DNA of 41,836 nt from an uncultured Parabacteroides sp. (GTDB lineage: Bacteria > Bacteroidota > Bacteroidia > Bacteroidales > Tannerellaceae), in assembly GCA_949295065.1 (NCBI GenBank), contig CASFJQ010000023.1, positions 1 to 41,836 of the forward strand, read 5' to 3'. This document shows, in pieces, positions 1 to 8,356 of the stretch. Made by a program: the position numbers and the translations under genes. The notes beneath the pieces were generated by a model. That model did not search any database. It worked only from the letters and a program-made list of their open reading frames with translations, and had not been told where the DNA came from. The first letter of the stretch is position 1. Every line of letters starts with the position of its first letter.

Positions 1-2
1 TT

Positions 3-68
3 GCAAAGAAGCACATGTCCATAAACTGGGTTACAGAACGTACCAAACAGCTTAAAAATGTAGGCTAA
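3..68 (+). CDS. C-terminal end of an unidentified upstream gene (partial)
   Basis: The window opens inside a reading frame that runs to a TAA at 66-68. The last 21 codons read AKKHMSINWVTERTKQLKNVG. This lysine/threonine-rich tail has the codon use of the following genes, and the stop is followed by a 41-bp gap before hpt. I cannot assign a family from so short a tail, and the 5' end lies outside the window. It could be a random open stretch, but its position immediately upstream of hpt on the same strand makes a real gene end more likely. Confidence 0.45.
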   Translation, partial: AKKHMSINWVTERTKQLKNVG

Positions 69-109
69 ATTGGGAACGTTAAACTGGACACCCTAATTAA
101 TATATTTGT

Positions 110-646
110 ATGGACAGAATCCAGATTAAAGATAAAAAATTCCGTTTGTTTATTTCGGATGAGGAAATACAGGCTGCTGTAAGGAAGGTTGCTGAAGATG
201 TCAGGAACGACGTTCGTGGAAAGGACGTGTTGTTCGTCTGTATGCTGAATGGCGCATTTATGTTCGCTACAGAACTGATGAAAGAAATTGATGCCTCATA
301 TCCTATAACATTTGCAAGATATTCATCATATGAAGGGACGGCAAGCACTGGAGTTCTTCATGAAATAATGCCTGTCAAGGAAGACTTGCGTGGCAAAACT
401 GTTTATATTCTTGAGGATATTATCGACACGGGTTTCACTATGCAATGTATGAAGAGCATGCTGCTGGATAAAGGTGCTGCGGAAGTCAAGCTTGTAACTA
501 TGTTGTTTAAGCCTGAATCTTTGCGATGCGACTTGAAGCCTGATTATGTCGGTCTGGAGATTGCTCCTGCATTTATCGTTGGACACGGACTTGACTATGA
601 CGGTGAAGGTCGTGCGTTTAAGGATATTTACCAGGTGGAAGAGTAG
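110..646 (+). CDS. hpt: Hypoxanthine phosphoribosyltransferase
   Basis: This cytoplasmic purine-salvage enzyme transfers the phosphoribosyl group of PRPP to hypoxanthine or guanine to give IMP or GMP. The 178 residues match the usual length of bacterial Hpt. The PRPP-binding loop is visible at about 99-111 (YILEDIIDTGFTM), and the C-terminal FIVGHGLDYDGEGR stretch at 155-168 is the conserved purine-binding/dimer region. The ATG at 110 gives a full-length N-terminus. A TATATTTG box (101-108) lies only 1 bp before the ATG, too close for an ordinary leader. adk follows 101 bp downstream, so the two nucleotide-metabolism genes may share a transcript. Family assignment is firm; preference for hypoxanthine over guanine is inferred from the family. 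Confidence 0.95.
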   Translation: MDRIQIKDKKFRLFISDEEIQAAVRKVAEDVRNDVRGKDVLFVCMLNGAFMFATELMKEIDASYPITFARYSSYEGTASTGVLHEIMPVKEDLRGKTVYILEDIIDTGFTMQCMKSMLLDKGAAEVKLVTMLFKPESLRCDLKPDYVGLEIAPAFIVGHGLDYDGEGRAFKDIYQVEE

Positions 647-656
647 TGTGTACCGC

Positions 657-673
657 TTGACGAGGCTTCAGAG
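657..673 (+). repeat. 17-bp direct repeat, copy 1 (before adk)
   Basis: TTGACGAGGCTTCAGAG occurs here, between hpt and adk, and again identically at 1342-1358, between adk and obgE. Both copies are followed by a CAAG-TGATAA-like segment (CAAGATAA here, ACAAGTTGATAA there). The similarity therefore extends slightly beyond the exact match. Such TTGACGAG/TTGACAAG words look like a dispersed Bacteroidales intergenic repeat. Confidence 0.8.
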
Positions 674-747
674 CAAGATAATTAAGAATTAGTTTCCTTT
701 TACTCAAGTCATTTAATTAATCATTTAATATAAAAAAACAGACAATT

Positions 748-1320
748 ATGTTGAACGTAGTAATTTTCGGTGCTCCGGGTTCAGGTAAAGGTACTCAGAG
801 CGAATTGATTATCAAAGAATACGGTTTGGATCATATCTCAACTGGTGATGTTTTGCGTGCAGAAATGAAAAACGAAACAGAACTTGGCAAGACTGCTAAA
901 GAATATATCGAAAAAGGTCAGTTGGTTCCGGATGAATTGATCGTTAATATGTTGGCTAAGGTTTTGGACAGCAAGGAAAACTCTAAGGGTGTTATCTTCG
1001 ATGGTTTCCCACGTACAATCCCTCAGGCAAAAGCTTTGAAGGTTATGTTGAACGAACGCGGAACAGACGTTTCTGTTATGTTGAACCTTCAGGTTGACGA
1101 AGACGAATTGATTCATCGTCTTTTGGAACGTGGTAAAGTTTCTGGCCGTTCAGACGATAACCTGGAAACTATCAAATCTCGTTTGGAAGTTTACCACAAC
1201 CAGACTGCTCCTTTGGCTGAATATTATATCGGTGAAGGCAAACACGTTGCTATCCACGGTATGGGTTCAATCGAAGAAATCTTCGGTCGTATCAAAGAAG
1301 CTATTAACGCTGTAAAATAA
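748..1320 (+). CDS. adk: Adenylate kinase, short-LID form
   Basis: Adenylate kinase interconverts ATP + AMP and 2 ADP and sets the cell's adenylate balance. The P-loop GAPGSGKGT is at residues 8-16, the AMP-binding STGDVLR at 31-37 and DGFPRT at 85-90. At 190 residues it is the short version. The segment after LLERGK (about 125-140) goes straight to SGRSDDN, so the roughly 27-residue, often zinc-binding LID insertion of the 214-residue forms is missing. This short type is normal in Bacteroidetes. The gene sits between hpt and obgE. A hairpin at 1360-1402 followed by TTTT probably ends or attenuates the transcript. Confidence 0.96.
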   Translation: MLNVVIFGAPGSGKGTQSELIIKEYGLDHISTGDVLRAEMKNETELGKTAKEYIEKGQLVPDELIVNMLAKVLDSKENSKGVIFDGFPRTIPQAKALKVMLNERGTDVSVMLNLQVDEDELIHRLLERGKVSGRSDDNLETIKSRLEVYHNQTAPLAEYYIGEGKHVAIHGMGSIEEIFGRIKEAINAVK

Positions 1321-1341
1321 TATTGAAAGAAAGGGAACGAG

Positions 1342-1358
1342 TTGACGAGGCTTCAGAG
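1342..1358 (+). repeat. 17-bp direct repeat, copy 2 (before obgE)
   Basis: Identical to the copy at 657-673 (TTGACGAGGCTTCAGAG). It stands directly 5' of the adk hairpin. Further related words follow at about 1406-1430 in inverted sense (CTTGTCAACTTGTTGAC), and the word TCAACTTGTTAC recurs at about 11163, downstream of the DUF2007 gene. Confidence 0.8.
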
Positions 1359-1359
1359 A

Positions 1360-1406
1360 CAAGTTGATAAGTATTAATTATCAGAAAATTATTATCAGCT
1401 TGTTTT
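1360..1406 (+). terminator. Candidate intrinsic terminator/attenuator after adk
   Basis: CAAGTTGATAA (1360-1370) can pair with TTATCAGCTTG (1392-1402) through one G-U wobble, and TTTT follows. The stem is AT-rich and the U-run short, so read-through into obgE is plausible. Confidence 0.5.
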
Positions 1407-1463
1407 CTTGTCAACTTGTTGACTGACAGTTTAACTTCAAAACTTTAATAAAAATATAAGAAG

Positions 1464-2648
1464 ATGGCTGAATCTAACTTTGTAGATTATGTAAAGATCT
1501 ATTGCCGTTCGGGTAAAGGCGGTAGAGGGTCTTCTCACTTTCGCCGTGCGAAATACATTCCGAAAGGAGGTCCCGACGGAGGTAACGGGGGAAGAGGAGG
1601 CCATATTTATCTTCGTGGAAATCGTAACTACTGGACTCTTCTTCACCTGAAATACGAGCGTCATATTATGGCGACTAACGGTGAAAGCGGAGGTGCAAAA
1701 CGTAGTTTCGGTAAAGATGGAGAGGACCGAGTTATCGAAGTTCCTTGCGGAACAGTGGTTTATGATGCTGAAACTGGCGAATTCATCTGCGACGTAACGG
1801 AAGACGGACAGGAAGTGATGCTTCTGAAAGGCGGACGCGGAGGTTTGGGTAACTGGAATTTCAAGACTTCCACAAACCAGGCTCCAAGATATGCCCAGCC
1901 GGGCGAACCGGCACAGGAGAGGACTGTCATCATGCAGTTGAAACTTCTTGCTGACGTTGGTTTGGTTGGTTTCCCTAATGCCGGAAAATCAACTTTGCTG
2001 TCGGTTGTTTCTGCGGCAAAGCCTAAGATTGCAAATTATCCGTTTACTACGCTTGAGCCTAACTTGGGTATTGTGAGCTATCGCGACCATCGTTCGTTTG
2101 TGATGGCTGATATTCCGGGTATTATTGAAGGAGCAAGTGAGGGTAAAGGTCTGGGATTGCGTTTCCTTCGCCATATCGAGCGTAACTCGTTGCTTTTGTT
2201 TATGGTTCCTGCCGATGCGGACGATATCCGCAAGGAGTATGAAATCCTGAACAATGAACTTGTGAAGTATAATCCGGATTTGGCGGACAAGCCTCGTGTT
2301 CTGGCTATTACTAAGTGTGATATGCTCGACGAAGAGCTTATCGAAGCTATGAAGCAGGAATTGCCCGAAGGCATTCCGTATGTATTCATATCTTCAATTG
2401 CGCAGATAGGCATAACGGAGCTTAAGGACCTTCTTTGGAAAGAGCTGAACAAGGAAACATTCCACGAAGTTGAACGTATTGTTCATAAGAATATCGATGT
2501 AAGCACTTTGCCGATGGATGATGACGATGACTTTATCATTCCGGTGGACGACGACGACCTCGATGATGGAGAGTATGAAGAATACGAAGATTATGATGAT
2601 TGGGAAGAAGATGAAGAATATGAAGAATCTGAATCCTCAAAAGCATAA
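1464..2648 (+). CDS. obgE: GTPase Obg
   Basis: Obg is an essential ribosome-associated GTPase of late 50S assembly and stress signalling. The glycine-rich OBG fold occupies about 1-160 ([12 protein letters not shown] at 35-46, GGRGGLGN at 123-130). The G domain follows, with G1 GFPNAGKST at 169-177, G3 DIPG at 216-219 and G4 TKCD at 283-286. In place of a structured third domain, the C-terminus from about residue 352 is almost entirely Asp/Glu/Tyr, giving a long disordered acidic tail. The DNA for this tail contains the start codon of pgeF, so the two genes overlap by 38 bp and are probably translationally coupled. Length (394 aa) is normal for Bacteroidales Obg. Confidence 0.97.
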   Translation: MAESNFVDYVKIYCRSGKGGRGSSHFRRAKYIPKGGPDGGNGGRGGHIYLRGNRNYWTLLHLKYERHIMATNGESGGAKRSFGKDGEDRVIEVPCGTVVYDAETGEFICDVTEDGQEVMLLKGGRGGLGNWNFKTSTNQAPRYAQPGEPAQERTVIMQLKLLADVGLVGFPNAGKSTLLSVVSAAKPKIANYPFTTLEPNLGIVSYRDHRSFVMADIPGIIEGASEGKGLGLRFLRHIERNSLLLFMVPADADDIRKEYEILNNELVKYNPDLADKPRVLAITKCDMLDEELIEAMKQELPEGIPYVFISSIAQIGITELKDLLWKELNKETFHEVERIVHKNIDVSTLPMDDDDDFIIPVDDDDLDDGEYEEYEDYDDWEEDEEYEESESSKA

Positions 2649-3459
2649 TGATATTGAAGTGTTGCAATTGCCGGGAATGAGCCGGTATTGCAACATTTCA
2701 CATTTTATAACCACAAGGCATGGCGGTGTCAGCAAGGACGCTTATGCTTCGTTGAATATGGGACTTTATTCCGGCGATGATGAAGAGTTGATTTGCCGGA
2801 ATTATGATTTGCTGTCAGGCTATATAGGAGTAGATAAGGGAAATATTATAGTTCCGCATCAGACTCATGGAACGGAAGTGTTTGCTGTTGATGAGCACTT
2901 TCTGTCGCTTGATGCTGCTGATAGGCAAAAGCTGCTTTATGGCGTGGATGCTTTGGTTACTGATGTGCCGGGAATATGCGTGTCGGTGCTTACGGCTGAT
3001 TGCGTTCCTGTTCTTTTATATGCCCCGGACAAAGAAGTTGTAGCTGCAGTTCATGCGGGATGGCGTGGAACTGTCAAAGGAATAGTGGGAAAAACTGTTT
3101 CTGTGATGGTTGACAGATATGGGGTTGATGCTTCATGTGTAATTGCAGCCATTTGCCCTTCCATAAGTTTGCCGTCTTTTGAAGTAGGAGATGAGGTTCT
3201 AACTGCTTTTGCCGAATCCGGATTATGGACCGAATCAGAACTGAAAGAAATATCAATCCGTAATGCCATTACAGGGAAGGCTCATATTGATTTGTGGAAA
3301 GCCAACAGTTTGCAGATGTTGCATTACGGTGTAAGAGCAGAAAATATTGAAGTGTCGGGGATTTGTACTTATACTGATAATCAGAATTTCTTCTCTGCCC
3401 GACGATTGGGAATAAACAGTGGCAGAATAATGTCCGGTATATTTATAAAAGACAGATGA
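2611..3459 (+). CDS. pgeF: PgeF/YfiH-family protein (peptidoglycan editing factor)
   Basis: This is a laccase-domain (DUF152/YfiH) protein. Family members hydrolyse or phosphorolyse purine nucleosides, and E. coli PgeF removes wrongly incorporated L-serine from peptidoglycan precursors. The metal ligands are present: H86 in HQTHG, C131 in TADCVP and H148 in VHAGWRG. The frame stays open upstream to 2518, but that part is obgE tail read in another frame. ATG at 2611 or 2620, both inside obgE after a GGAAGAAG stretch, gives a 282- or 279-residue protein of family length. No promoter is visible, so expression probably depends on obgE. Family is certain; physiological substrate is not. Confidence 0.9.
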   Translation: MKNMKNLNPQKHNDIEVLQLPGMSRYCNISHFITTRHGGVSKDAYASLNMGLYSGDDEELICRNYDLLSGYIGVDKGNIIVPHQTHGTEVFAVDEHFLSLDAADRQKLLYGVDALVTDVPGICVSVLTADCVPVLLYAPDKEVVAAVHAGWRGTVKGIVGKTVSVMVDRYGVDASCVIAAICPSISLPSFEVGDEVLTAFAESGLWTESELKEISIRNAITGKAHIDLWKANSLQMLHYGVRAENIEVSGICTYTDNQNFFSARRLGINSGRIMSGIFIKDR

Positions 3460-3556
3460 TTAAGGGGACGATTTTACGGAATTGTCAATTGTGTATATTG
3501 TAAAGACCTTATTCATTTGTTTCCTGTACTTGAGAAATTAAAATTAACAAACATAT

Positions 3557-4258
3557 ATGATAGGAATAGAATTGTCTGCGGAAATAACGGATGTTTGTCC
3601 GGATTTGAATGTATTGGCTGTTTCCTGCAAAATAGCGGAAAACACACCTTCGGATGAAAATCTGTGGAAAGAAATATCAGTTGAAGAAGAAGCATTGCGA
3701 ACTTCCCTGAAAGTTGAGGATATAAATAAGTTTGCACCTATTTATGCTACACGTAAGGCATATAAGAAGCTTGGTAAAGACCCGAATCGCTATCGTCCGT
3801 CAGCTGAAGCTTTGCGCCGCAGAGTTCTGAAAGGGATGTCGCTTTACAGGATTGATACACTTGTGGATCTGATAAATCTTGTATCCTTGAAAACAGGCTA
3901 TTCCATCGGTGGTTTTGATTCTGGCAAGATAAATGGCAATCTTATCCTCGGTGTAGGCAAGGAAGGAGAGATTTATCATGGAATCGGGCGAGGGGAACTT
4001 AATATTGCAGGTTTGCCTGTATATCGTGATTCAGTTGGAGGCATCGGAACTCCGACAAGTGATGAGGAACGTACCAAAATCGATATGGAAACAAAGTCTC
4101 TTCTTATGATTATAAACGGATATTCAGGAAGAGAAGGTCTGTTTGAAGCCGGAAAATATTCGTTGGATTTGCTTCGCCGTTATTTGAATATTTCGGAAAT
4201 AGAGGTGAATTTAATAACAAAAGATGGGAAAACTGAATGTAAAGTTGATAACTTCTAA
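3557..4258 (+). CDS. B3/B4 (PheT-like) tRNA-binding domain protein
   Basis: This stand-alone protein of 233 residues has the B3/B4 domain otherwise found in the beta subunit of phenylalanyl-tRNA synthetase. Family hallmarks are YKKLGKDPNRYRPSAEAL (about 74-91), followed by RRR, and GGIGTPTSDEERTKI (about 163-177). Free-standing B3/B4 proteins are thought to edit or bind tRNA or amino-acid adducts, but their role is not settled, and I infer nothing more specific. It starts 97 bp after pgeF with no clear TAnnTTTG box, so it may be the end of the hpt-pgeF run. The ATG at 3557 is the only sensible start. No catalytic residue can be named. Confidence 0.85.
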   Translation: MIGIELSAEITDVCPDLNVLAVSCKIAENTPSDENLWKEISVEEEALRTSLKVEDINKFAPIYATRKAYKKLGKDPNRYRPSAEALRRRVLKGMSLYRIDTLVDLINLVSLKTGYSIGGFDSGKINGNLILGVGKEGEIYHGIGRGELNIAGLPVYRDSVGGIGTPTSDEERTKIDMETKSLLMIINGYSGREGLFEAGKYSLDLLRRYLNISEIEVNLITKDGKTECKVDNF

Positions 4259-4287
4259 TGGTTTGAGCTAAAAATAATAACAAAAAC

Positions 4288-4318
4288 TTTTGGAATATTA
4301 TAATAATATGTACATTTG
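4288..4318 (+). promoter_or_regulatory. Bacteroidetes-type promoter for the winged-helix gene
   Basis: TTTTG (4288-4292) and TACATTTG (4311-4318) are 18 bp apart and fit the -33/-7 consensus. The start codon is 26 bp downstream. Confidence 0.75.
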
Positions 4319-4343
4319 CCGGACAAAAATGTAATAAAATAAA

Positions 4344-4547
4344 ATGATTGAATTAATTGGAACAAATGCCGGACTAGTGTGGAATGCCTTGAATACCGGT
4401 GGAAAAATGACTCTTAAAGCAGTGAAAAAAGCTACGAAGATCAGAGCAGAAAAAGATATGTATGCTGCACTTGGCTGGTTGGCTAAAGAGGGTAAACTGT
4501 CTTTTGAAGAATTGAATGGAGAAACTTATGTTTCGTTGATTGGTTAA
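4344..4547 (+). CDS. Small winged helix-turn-helix protein (DUF2582 type)
   Basis: This 67-residue protein matches the winged-helix family known as DUF2582. The N-terminal helix (GLVWNALNTGGKMTLKAVKK) leads into a recognition-helix-like segment (IRAEKDMYAALGWLAKEGK), and the short wing FEELNGETYVSLIG ends the chain. The family is common and highly conserved in Bacteroidales, usually as a single small gene. Its DNA or RNA target is unknown. The gene has its own promoter (4288-4318) and its own terminator (4575-4606), so it is monocistronic. Its size and base composition are typical of the neighbourhood. I am sure of the fold class, not of any function. Confidence 0.85.
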   Translation: MIELIGTNAGLVWNALNTGGKMTLKAVKKATKIRAEKDMYAALGWLAKEGKLSFEELNGETYVSLIG

Positions 4548-4574
4548 CGAAATATTGAAGAATTTTAGGAAAGA

Positions 4575-4606
4575 GGCTGTTCATTATTTTATTGGACGGC
4601 CTTTTG
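4575..4606 (+). terminator. Intrinsic terminator of the winged-helix gene
   Basis: GGCTGTTC (4575-4582) pairs with GGACGGCC (4594-4601) using two G-U pairs, followed by TTTTGTGTTTT. Confidence 0.75.
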
Positions 4607-4645
4607 TGTTTTATGCAATTTTGTGGTAATATTTTTAACAGAGCC

Positions 4646-4676
4646 TTGGAAATTTAAATACTAAATTCTATTTTTG
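4646..4676 (+). promoter_or_regulatory. Promoter of the coiled-coil/zapA operon
   Basis: TTG (4646-4648) and TATTTTTG (4669-4676) lie 20 bp apart. The next ATG is at 4695, giving a leader of about 15 nt. Because this box precedes 4695, a TTG start further upstream at 4674 is unlikely. Confidence 0.75.
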
Positions 4677-4694
4677 TATAGATTTTATTATGAT

Positions 4695-4988
4695 ATGACC
4701 GAAGAGGGAAAAAAGTTATTGTCAATTTTCGATGTCAGAATCCAGGATTTGATAGACTTGTGTGAGGCAAGGAAATCAAGGATTGCTGAGTTGGAATCAT
4801 TGTTGGCGCAGAAGGAGGAAGAACTCCAGACGGCTTTGCAGACCATTCGGGACTTAAATATAAAATGTGACAATCTTCTGACTGCCAGGATTGTTTCCGT
4901 AAATGAAACTGAAGTCCGAAACGCAAAGATGAGATTGTCGAAAATGGTGCGGGAAATAGATAAGTGCATCGCACTCTTAAATGAATAA
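4695..4988 (+). CDS. Coiled-coil protein overlapping zapA (ZapB-like candidate)
   Basis: I do not recognise a named family. The 97 residues are almost all helical. Residues about 14-62 form a heptad-rich coiled coil (DLIDLCEARKSRIAELESLL, then KEEELQTALQTIRDL), and 75-97 form a second basic/hydrophobic helix ending KCIALLNE. No signal peptide or membrane segment is present, so it should be cytoplasmic. The end overlaps the first codons of zapA by 8 bp, which implies translational coupling. In E. coli the coiled-coil protein ZapB binds ZapA at the Z-ring, so a divisome partner of ZapA is a natural inference. It is not shown by sequence identity. The start is set by the promoter at 4646-4676. 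Confidence 0.8.
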   Translation: MTEEGKKLLSIFDVRIQDLIDLCEARKSRIAELESLLAQKEEELQTALQTIRDLNIKCDNLLTARIVSVNETEVRNAKMRLSKMVREIDKCIALLNE

Positions 4989-5295
4989 TAGAGCGATGGA
5001 TGATAATTTTCTTATAAATATAGAAATAGCAGGTAAGCATTATCCTCTGAATATCAAGCGAGATGAAGAAGAGAAGATTCGTGCTGCTGCTGTACAGATA
5101 AACAGCATGTTGTTCCAGTATCGCCAACATTTCGGTGGAAGCGATTCTGTTGACGCAAAGGATTTGCTGGCTATGGTTGCGTTGCATCTTTCTTATCGCA
5201 ATTTGCGTCTTGAAGAAGCTAATGATGCTGCCCCTTTCATTGAGAAAATATCTCAGGTGAGTGAGATGTTGAGCCAATATGTAAAGGAACAATAG
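4981..5295 (+). CDS. zapA: Cell division protein ZapA
   Basis: ZapA binds and bundles FtsZ filaments at the division site. The N-terminal half (FLINIEIAGKHYPLNIKRDEEEKIRAAA) is the conserved ZapA globular head. The C-terminal half (from about residue 55) is the helical dimerisation part, ending in a short coiled coil. The length of 104 residues (99 if translation begins at the second ATG at 4996, which gives MDDNFLIN) fits the family. The first ATG at 4981 lies inside the preceding coiled-coil gene (ATGAATAA overlap), so the two are coupled. A terminator at 5326-5369 closes the two-gene operon. Confidence 0.92.
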   Translation: MNNRAMDDNFLINIEIAGKHYPLNIKRDEEEKIRAAAVQINSMLFQYRQHFGGSDSVDAKDLLAMVALHLSYRNLRLEEANDAAPFIEKISQVSEMLSQYVKEQ

Positions 5296-5325
5296 GATTA
5301 TTTATTTAGAAATATGATACTTTCC

Positions 5326-5369
5326 GCACTGCTTCGCATGTTTGACCATGCAGTTGTAGTGCTTTTTTT
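5326..5369 (+). terminator. Intrinsic terminator after zapA
   Basis: GCACT (5326-5330) pairs with AGTGC (5358-5362), and inside it GCATG (5336-5340) pairs with CATGC (5347-5351). A run of seven T follows (5363-5369). The 111-bp gap leaves no room for a 6S RNA, which follows zapA in E. coli. Confidence 0.75.
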
Positions 5370-5406
5370 ATATATATAAATATAGTGAATTTAAATTATT
5401 AGTTAA

Positions 5407-6942
5407 ATGGGAATGTATATAATCATATCTATTGTAACTTTCTTCATTGGAGGATTGCTTACATGGTTTGTGTTGCGTGTCCTGCTTAAATCGAAGTTTG
5501 AATCTATACTTCGTGAGGCGGAAAAGGAGGCCGAAGTAATGAAAAAGAATAAATTACTTGAGGTCAAAGAGAAGTTTTTACACCTTAAAGCTGATTTGGA
5601 AAAACAGGTTTCTCAAAGAAATGCTAAAATCCAGTCTATTGAGACTAAACTGAAACAAAAGGAGCTCACTATAAATCAGCGACATGAGGAACTTCAGAGA
5701 AAGAATTCTGAAGTTGATGCAGTAAAAGAAAATTTGGCTACACAGCTTGATTTGGTTGAAAAGAAAAAGGCTGAACTGGACAAATTGCATCAGAAAGAGA
5801 TTGAACATCTTGAAACTTTGTCCGGGCTGTCTGCCGAGGAAGCTAAGGAACGTCTTGTTGAATCCCTTAAGGATGAAGCTAAGACTCAGGCAGCTTCTTT
5901 CATAAATGACATCGTGGAAGAGGCAAAGATGACAGCAAACAAAGAAGCTAAGAAAATAGTTATACAGTCTATCCAGAGAGTGGCAACAGAAACAGCTATT
6001 GAAAACTCTATAACTGTGTTCCACATCGAATCAGACGAAATAAAAGGACGTATTATCGGTCGTGAAGGTCGAAACATCCGTGCTTTGGAAGCTGCAACCG
6101 GTATTGAAATTGTAGTTGATGACACTCCTGAAGCAATTGTTCTTTCCGGCTTTGACCCTGTGAGACGTGAAGTTGCCCGCCTGGCTCTTCATCAGCTTGT
6201 TCAGGATGGTCGAATTCATCCGGCTCGTATCGAAGAAGTCGTAAATAAAGTACGTAAGCAGGTTGAAGAAGAAATCGTTGAAACAGGTAAGCGTACAGTA
6301 ATCGACCTTGGTGTACATGGATTGCATCCTGAATTAATCAGATTGATCGGTAAGATGAAATATCGTTCTTCTTATGGTCAGAACTTGTTGCAGCATGCTC
6401 GTGAAACAGCAAATCTTTGTGCTGTGATGGCTTCTGAGCTTGGATTGAATCCTAAGAAAGCAAAGCGTGCCGGATTGTTGCATGATATTGGTAAAGTTCC
6501 TGATGACGAACCGGAATTGCCACACGCAATTTTAGGCTCTAAGCTTTGTGAAAAATACAAGGAGAAACCGGATATCTGCAATGCAGTTGGTGCTCACCAC
6601 GATGAAATAGAAATGCAGACACTTCTTGCTCCGATTGTTCAGGTTTGTGATGCTATTTCTGGTGCTCGTCCGGGTGCACGCCGTGAAATCGTTGAAGCAT
6701 ATATCAAGCGTTTGAATGACCTTGAGCAGTTGGCTTCTTCTTATCCTGGTGTTGTCAAGACTTATGCTATCCAGGCTGGTCGTGAATTGCGAGTTATCGT
6801 AGGTGCTGACAAGATTAGTGATAAGGATACAGAAAACTTGTCAAACGAAATTGCCAAGAGAATTCAGGATGAGATGACTTATCCGGGACAGGTTAAAATC
6901 ACGGTAATCCGTGAAACAAGAGCTGTAAGTTTTGCAAAATAA
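5407..6942 (+). CDS. rny: Ribonuclease Y
   Basis: RNase Y is the membrane-tethered endoribonuclease that starts mRNA decay in bacteria lacking or supplementing RNase E. Order of parts: one N-terminal membrane helix (about 4-24), a long charged coiled coil (about 28-200), a KH domain with [15 protein letters not shown] at 214-228, and an HD phosphohydrolase domain with H330 and the LLHDIGK motif at 357-363. All metal-binding HD residues appear intact, and 511 residues is the usual length. The gene follows the zapA terminator by 37 bp, but I see no perfect TAnnTTTG box. A strong hairpin terminator (6999-7055) separates it from the convergent operon. Confidence 0.96.
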   Translation: MGMYIIISIVTFFIGGLLTWFVLRVLLKSKFESILREAEKEAEVMKKNKLLEVKEKFLHLKADLEKQVSQRNAKIQSIETKLKQKELTINQRHEELQRKNSEVDAVKENLATQLDLVEKKKAELDKLHQKEIEHLETLSGLSAEEAKERLVESLKDEAKTQAASFINDIVEEAKMTANKEAKKIVIQSIQRVATETAIENSITVFHIESDEIKGRIIGREGRNIRALEAATGIEIVVDDTPEAIVLSGFDPVRREVARLALHQLVQDGRIHPARIEEVVNKVRKQVEEEIVETGKRTVIDLGVHGLHPELIRLIGKMKYRSSYGQNLLQHARETANLCAVMASELGLNPKKAKRAGLLHDIGKVPDDEPELPHAILGSKLCEKYKEKPDICNAVGAHHDEIEMQTLLAPIVQVCDAISGARPGARREIVEAYIKRLNDLEQLASSYPGVVKTYAIQAGRELRVIVGADKISDKDTENLSNEIAKRIQDEMTYPGQVKITVIRETRAVSFAK

Positions 6943-6998
6943 AATAGCTTGACAGACAATGTTTGTTTGGACATTGCGAGTCAGAATTAATATAAAAG

Positions 6999-7055
6999 CC
7001 GAAAGATGGTGTGGCAAATGTCGGATATTTCCGAAACACCTTCTTTCGGTTTTTC
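6999..7055. terminator. Bidirectional terminator between rny and the convergent operon
   Basis: CCGAAAG (6999-7005) pairs with CTTTCGG (7043-7049), with GGTGT/ACACC extending the stem. T-runs lie on the rightward side (7050-7055) and, more weakly, on the leftward side. It serves rny and probably the minus-strand gene whose stop is at 7061. Confidence 0.85.
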
Positions 7056-7060
7056 TTTTA

Positions 7061-8356
7061 TCAGAAAATATTCAGATATTTATCAGCTATCCTGTAAAGT
7101 TCCAATGTGTTGAATGTAATCATGCAGATAGTGATTAAAAGCATTGTTATGTCGATAGCGCGATAAGCTCGTATAGGAATTTTATTGTATATCCAACCTA
7201 TATACATAGGAATCAGGAATAACCAATGTCCACCGAAGGCAGGAGCGTTTCCTATATTTATACCCAAAACGAGATGGATTATTATATCTATGGAAAAATA
7301 TAGGGAAAGAAACCATACATACGGATTCCGTATATTAAGGAATATGGAAGATACACAAAGCAGGAAAAGCAATATTGGAACAGCATATTGCCATCCCATC
7401 AGATATTTTGTCGGCCTCAGTTCCTTTTCTCCGTCTGCCCATTGCGGAACTAATGGCGTTGACATTATTGTGTTTGACATGAAGCTGTTCATTATGATAT
7501 ATTTCTGCTCTTCTTCGTGTTTGTTTTTTATAAAGTTAGCAGAGCTCTCATAGTTGTTTTTTAGAGGTTTAGAATCTGAAAATGTATTTTTTACAGAATA
7601 TATTCCTAACAATAACATGGAGCATACGAACAGAGGAACAGTACCTGAAAGCAGGGATTTCAGTTTCTCTTTTAAATTTCCGGAAAAAATGGAATGAATA
7701 AGTAAAGGTTTAAATAAGTTGTTCAGATTTATTCCACCAAGAATAAAAGAGAACACAGCAGTTGTGTAGCTATTGAACCGTCCTTTATTCATGTATTCCG
7801 TTGACAGAACTAGAAGTGACAGTATCAGAAAGAAGAAAGAGAAAGGAAATGTGCCCACAGTGAATGAAAGAATAATAGTTGTGAAGCATGATGCAGCATT
7901 AAGAGTCAGTAAAAAAGCTCTTCTTTTTGGCAAGGCTGCAATTCTCCTAAGATATCTGAAAATGCATACCAGTCCGCTGCTCACGAAGAAATTCATTACA
8001 ATAATACAGAATATTGCACGTATGTCTGTTCCCCAGAAATGTTCCACAATAGAAGTTATACTCCATTTTACGAAGTGGAAAAAGTTGAATAAAGGATTAT
8101 GAGGATTGAAATCACCTCCGTTTGAATACAATTGGTATATATTGTCATAACCAAGATAAGTTCCACTGCTTGATTTTAAATCTGTCAATATATTTGAGTG
8201 CTCAAGGGTGAATTTGCCAAGGAAAAAATAAACAGAAAAGAACAAAATGAAAATTACCGGCTCTATTGCTTCCATTGGGAACACGCTCCGTTTCACTGAG
8301 CGCCACCAGGCACGCAGGAAACGGACCGGTAAAGAGAAATAATATATAAAATTCAT
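7061..8356 (-). CDS. Polytopic inner-membrane protein of unknown function
   Basis: I cannot name a characterised function; it resembles the uncharacterised Bacteroidales membrane family DUF6080 (low certainty). The 431 residues contain about nine to ten hydrophobic helices, including FILFFSVYFFLGKF near the start, a long double segment (about 125-165) and several near the C-terminus. A soluble, charged loop sits roughly in the second half (around NNYESSANFIKNKHEEEQKY). The layout recalls multi-pass GT-C-type glycosyltransferases or lipid-linked sugar enzymes, but no DxD-type motif is obvious. The frame is open 30 bp further upstream, but ATG at 8356 forms an ATGA overlap with the preceding nucleotidyltransferase. 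This makes it the likely start and ties the protein to sugar-nucleotide metabolism. Confidence 0.85.
   Translation of the reverse strand: MNFIYYFSLPVRFLRAWWRSVKRSVFPMEAIEPVIFILFFSVYFFLGKFTLEHSNILTDLKSSSGTYLGYDNIYQLYSNGGDFNPHNPLFNFFHFVKWSITSIVEHFWGTDIRAIFCIIVMNFFVSSGLVCIFRYLRRIAALPKRRAFLLTLNAASCFTTIILSFTVGTFPFSFFFLILSLLVLSTEYMNKGRFNSYTTAVFSFILGGINLNNLFKPLLIHSIFSGNLKEKLKSLLSGTVPLFVCSMLLLGIYSVKNTFSDSKPLKNNYESSANFIKNKHEEEQKYIIMNSFMSNTIMSTPLVPQWADGEKELRPTKYLMGWQYAVPILLFLLCVSSIFLNIRNPYVWFLSLYFSIDIIIHLVLGINIGNAPAFGGHWLFLIPMYIGWIYNKIPIRAYRAIDITMLLITICMITFNTLELYRIADKYLNIF

Noticed and set aside
2518-2610. Upstream part of the pgeF frame
   Set aside because: It is the shadow of the obgE acidic tail (Met/Thr/Lys-rich from GAT/GAC repeats) and has no family similarity.
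5296-5406. 6S RNA downstream of zapA, as in E. coli
   Set aside because: The gap is only 111 bp and is filled by a terminator hairpin and AT-rich sequence, with no long interrupted duplex.
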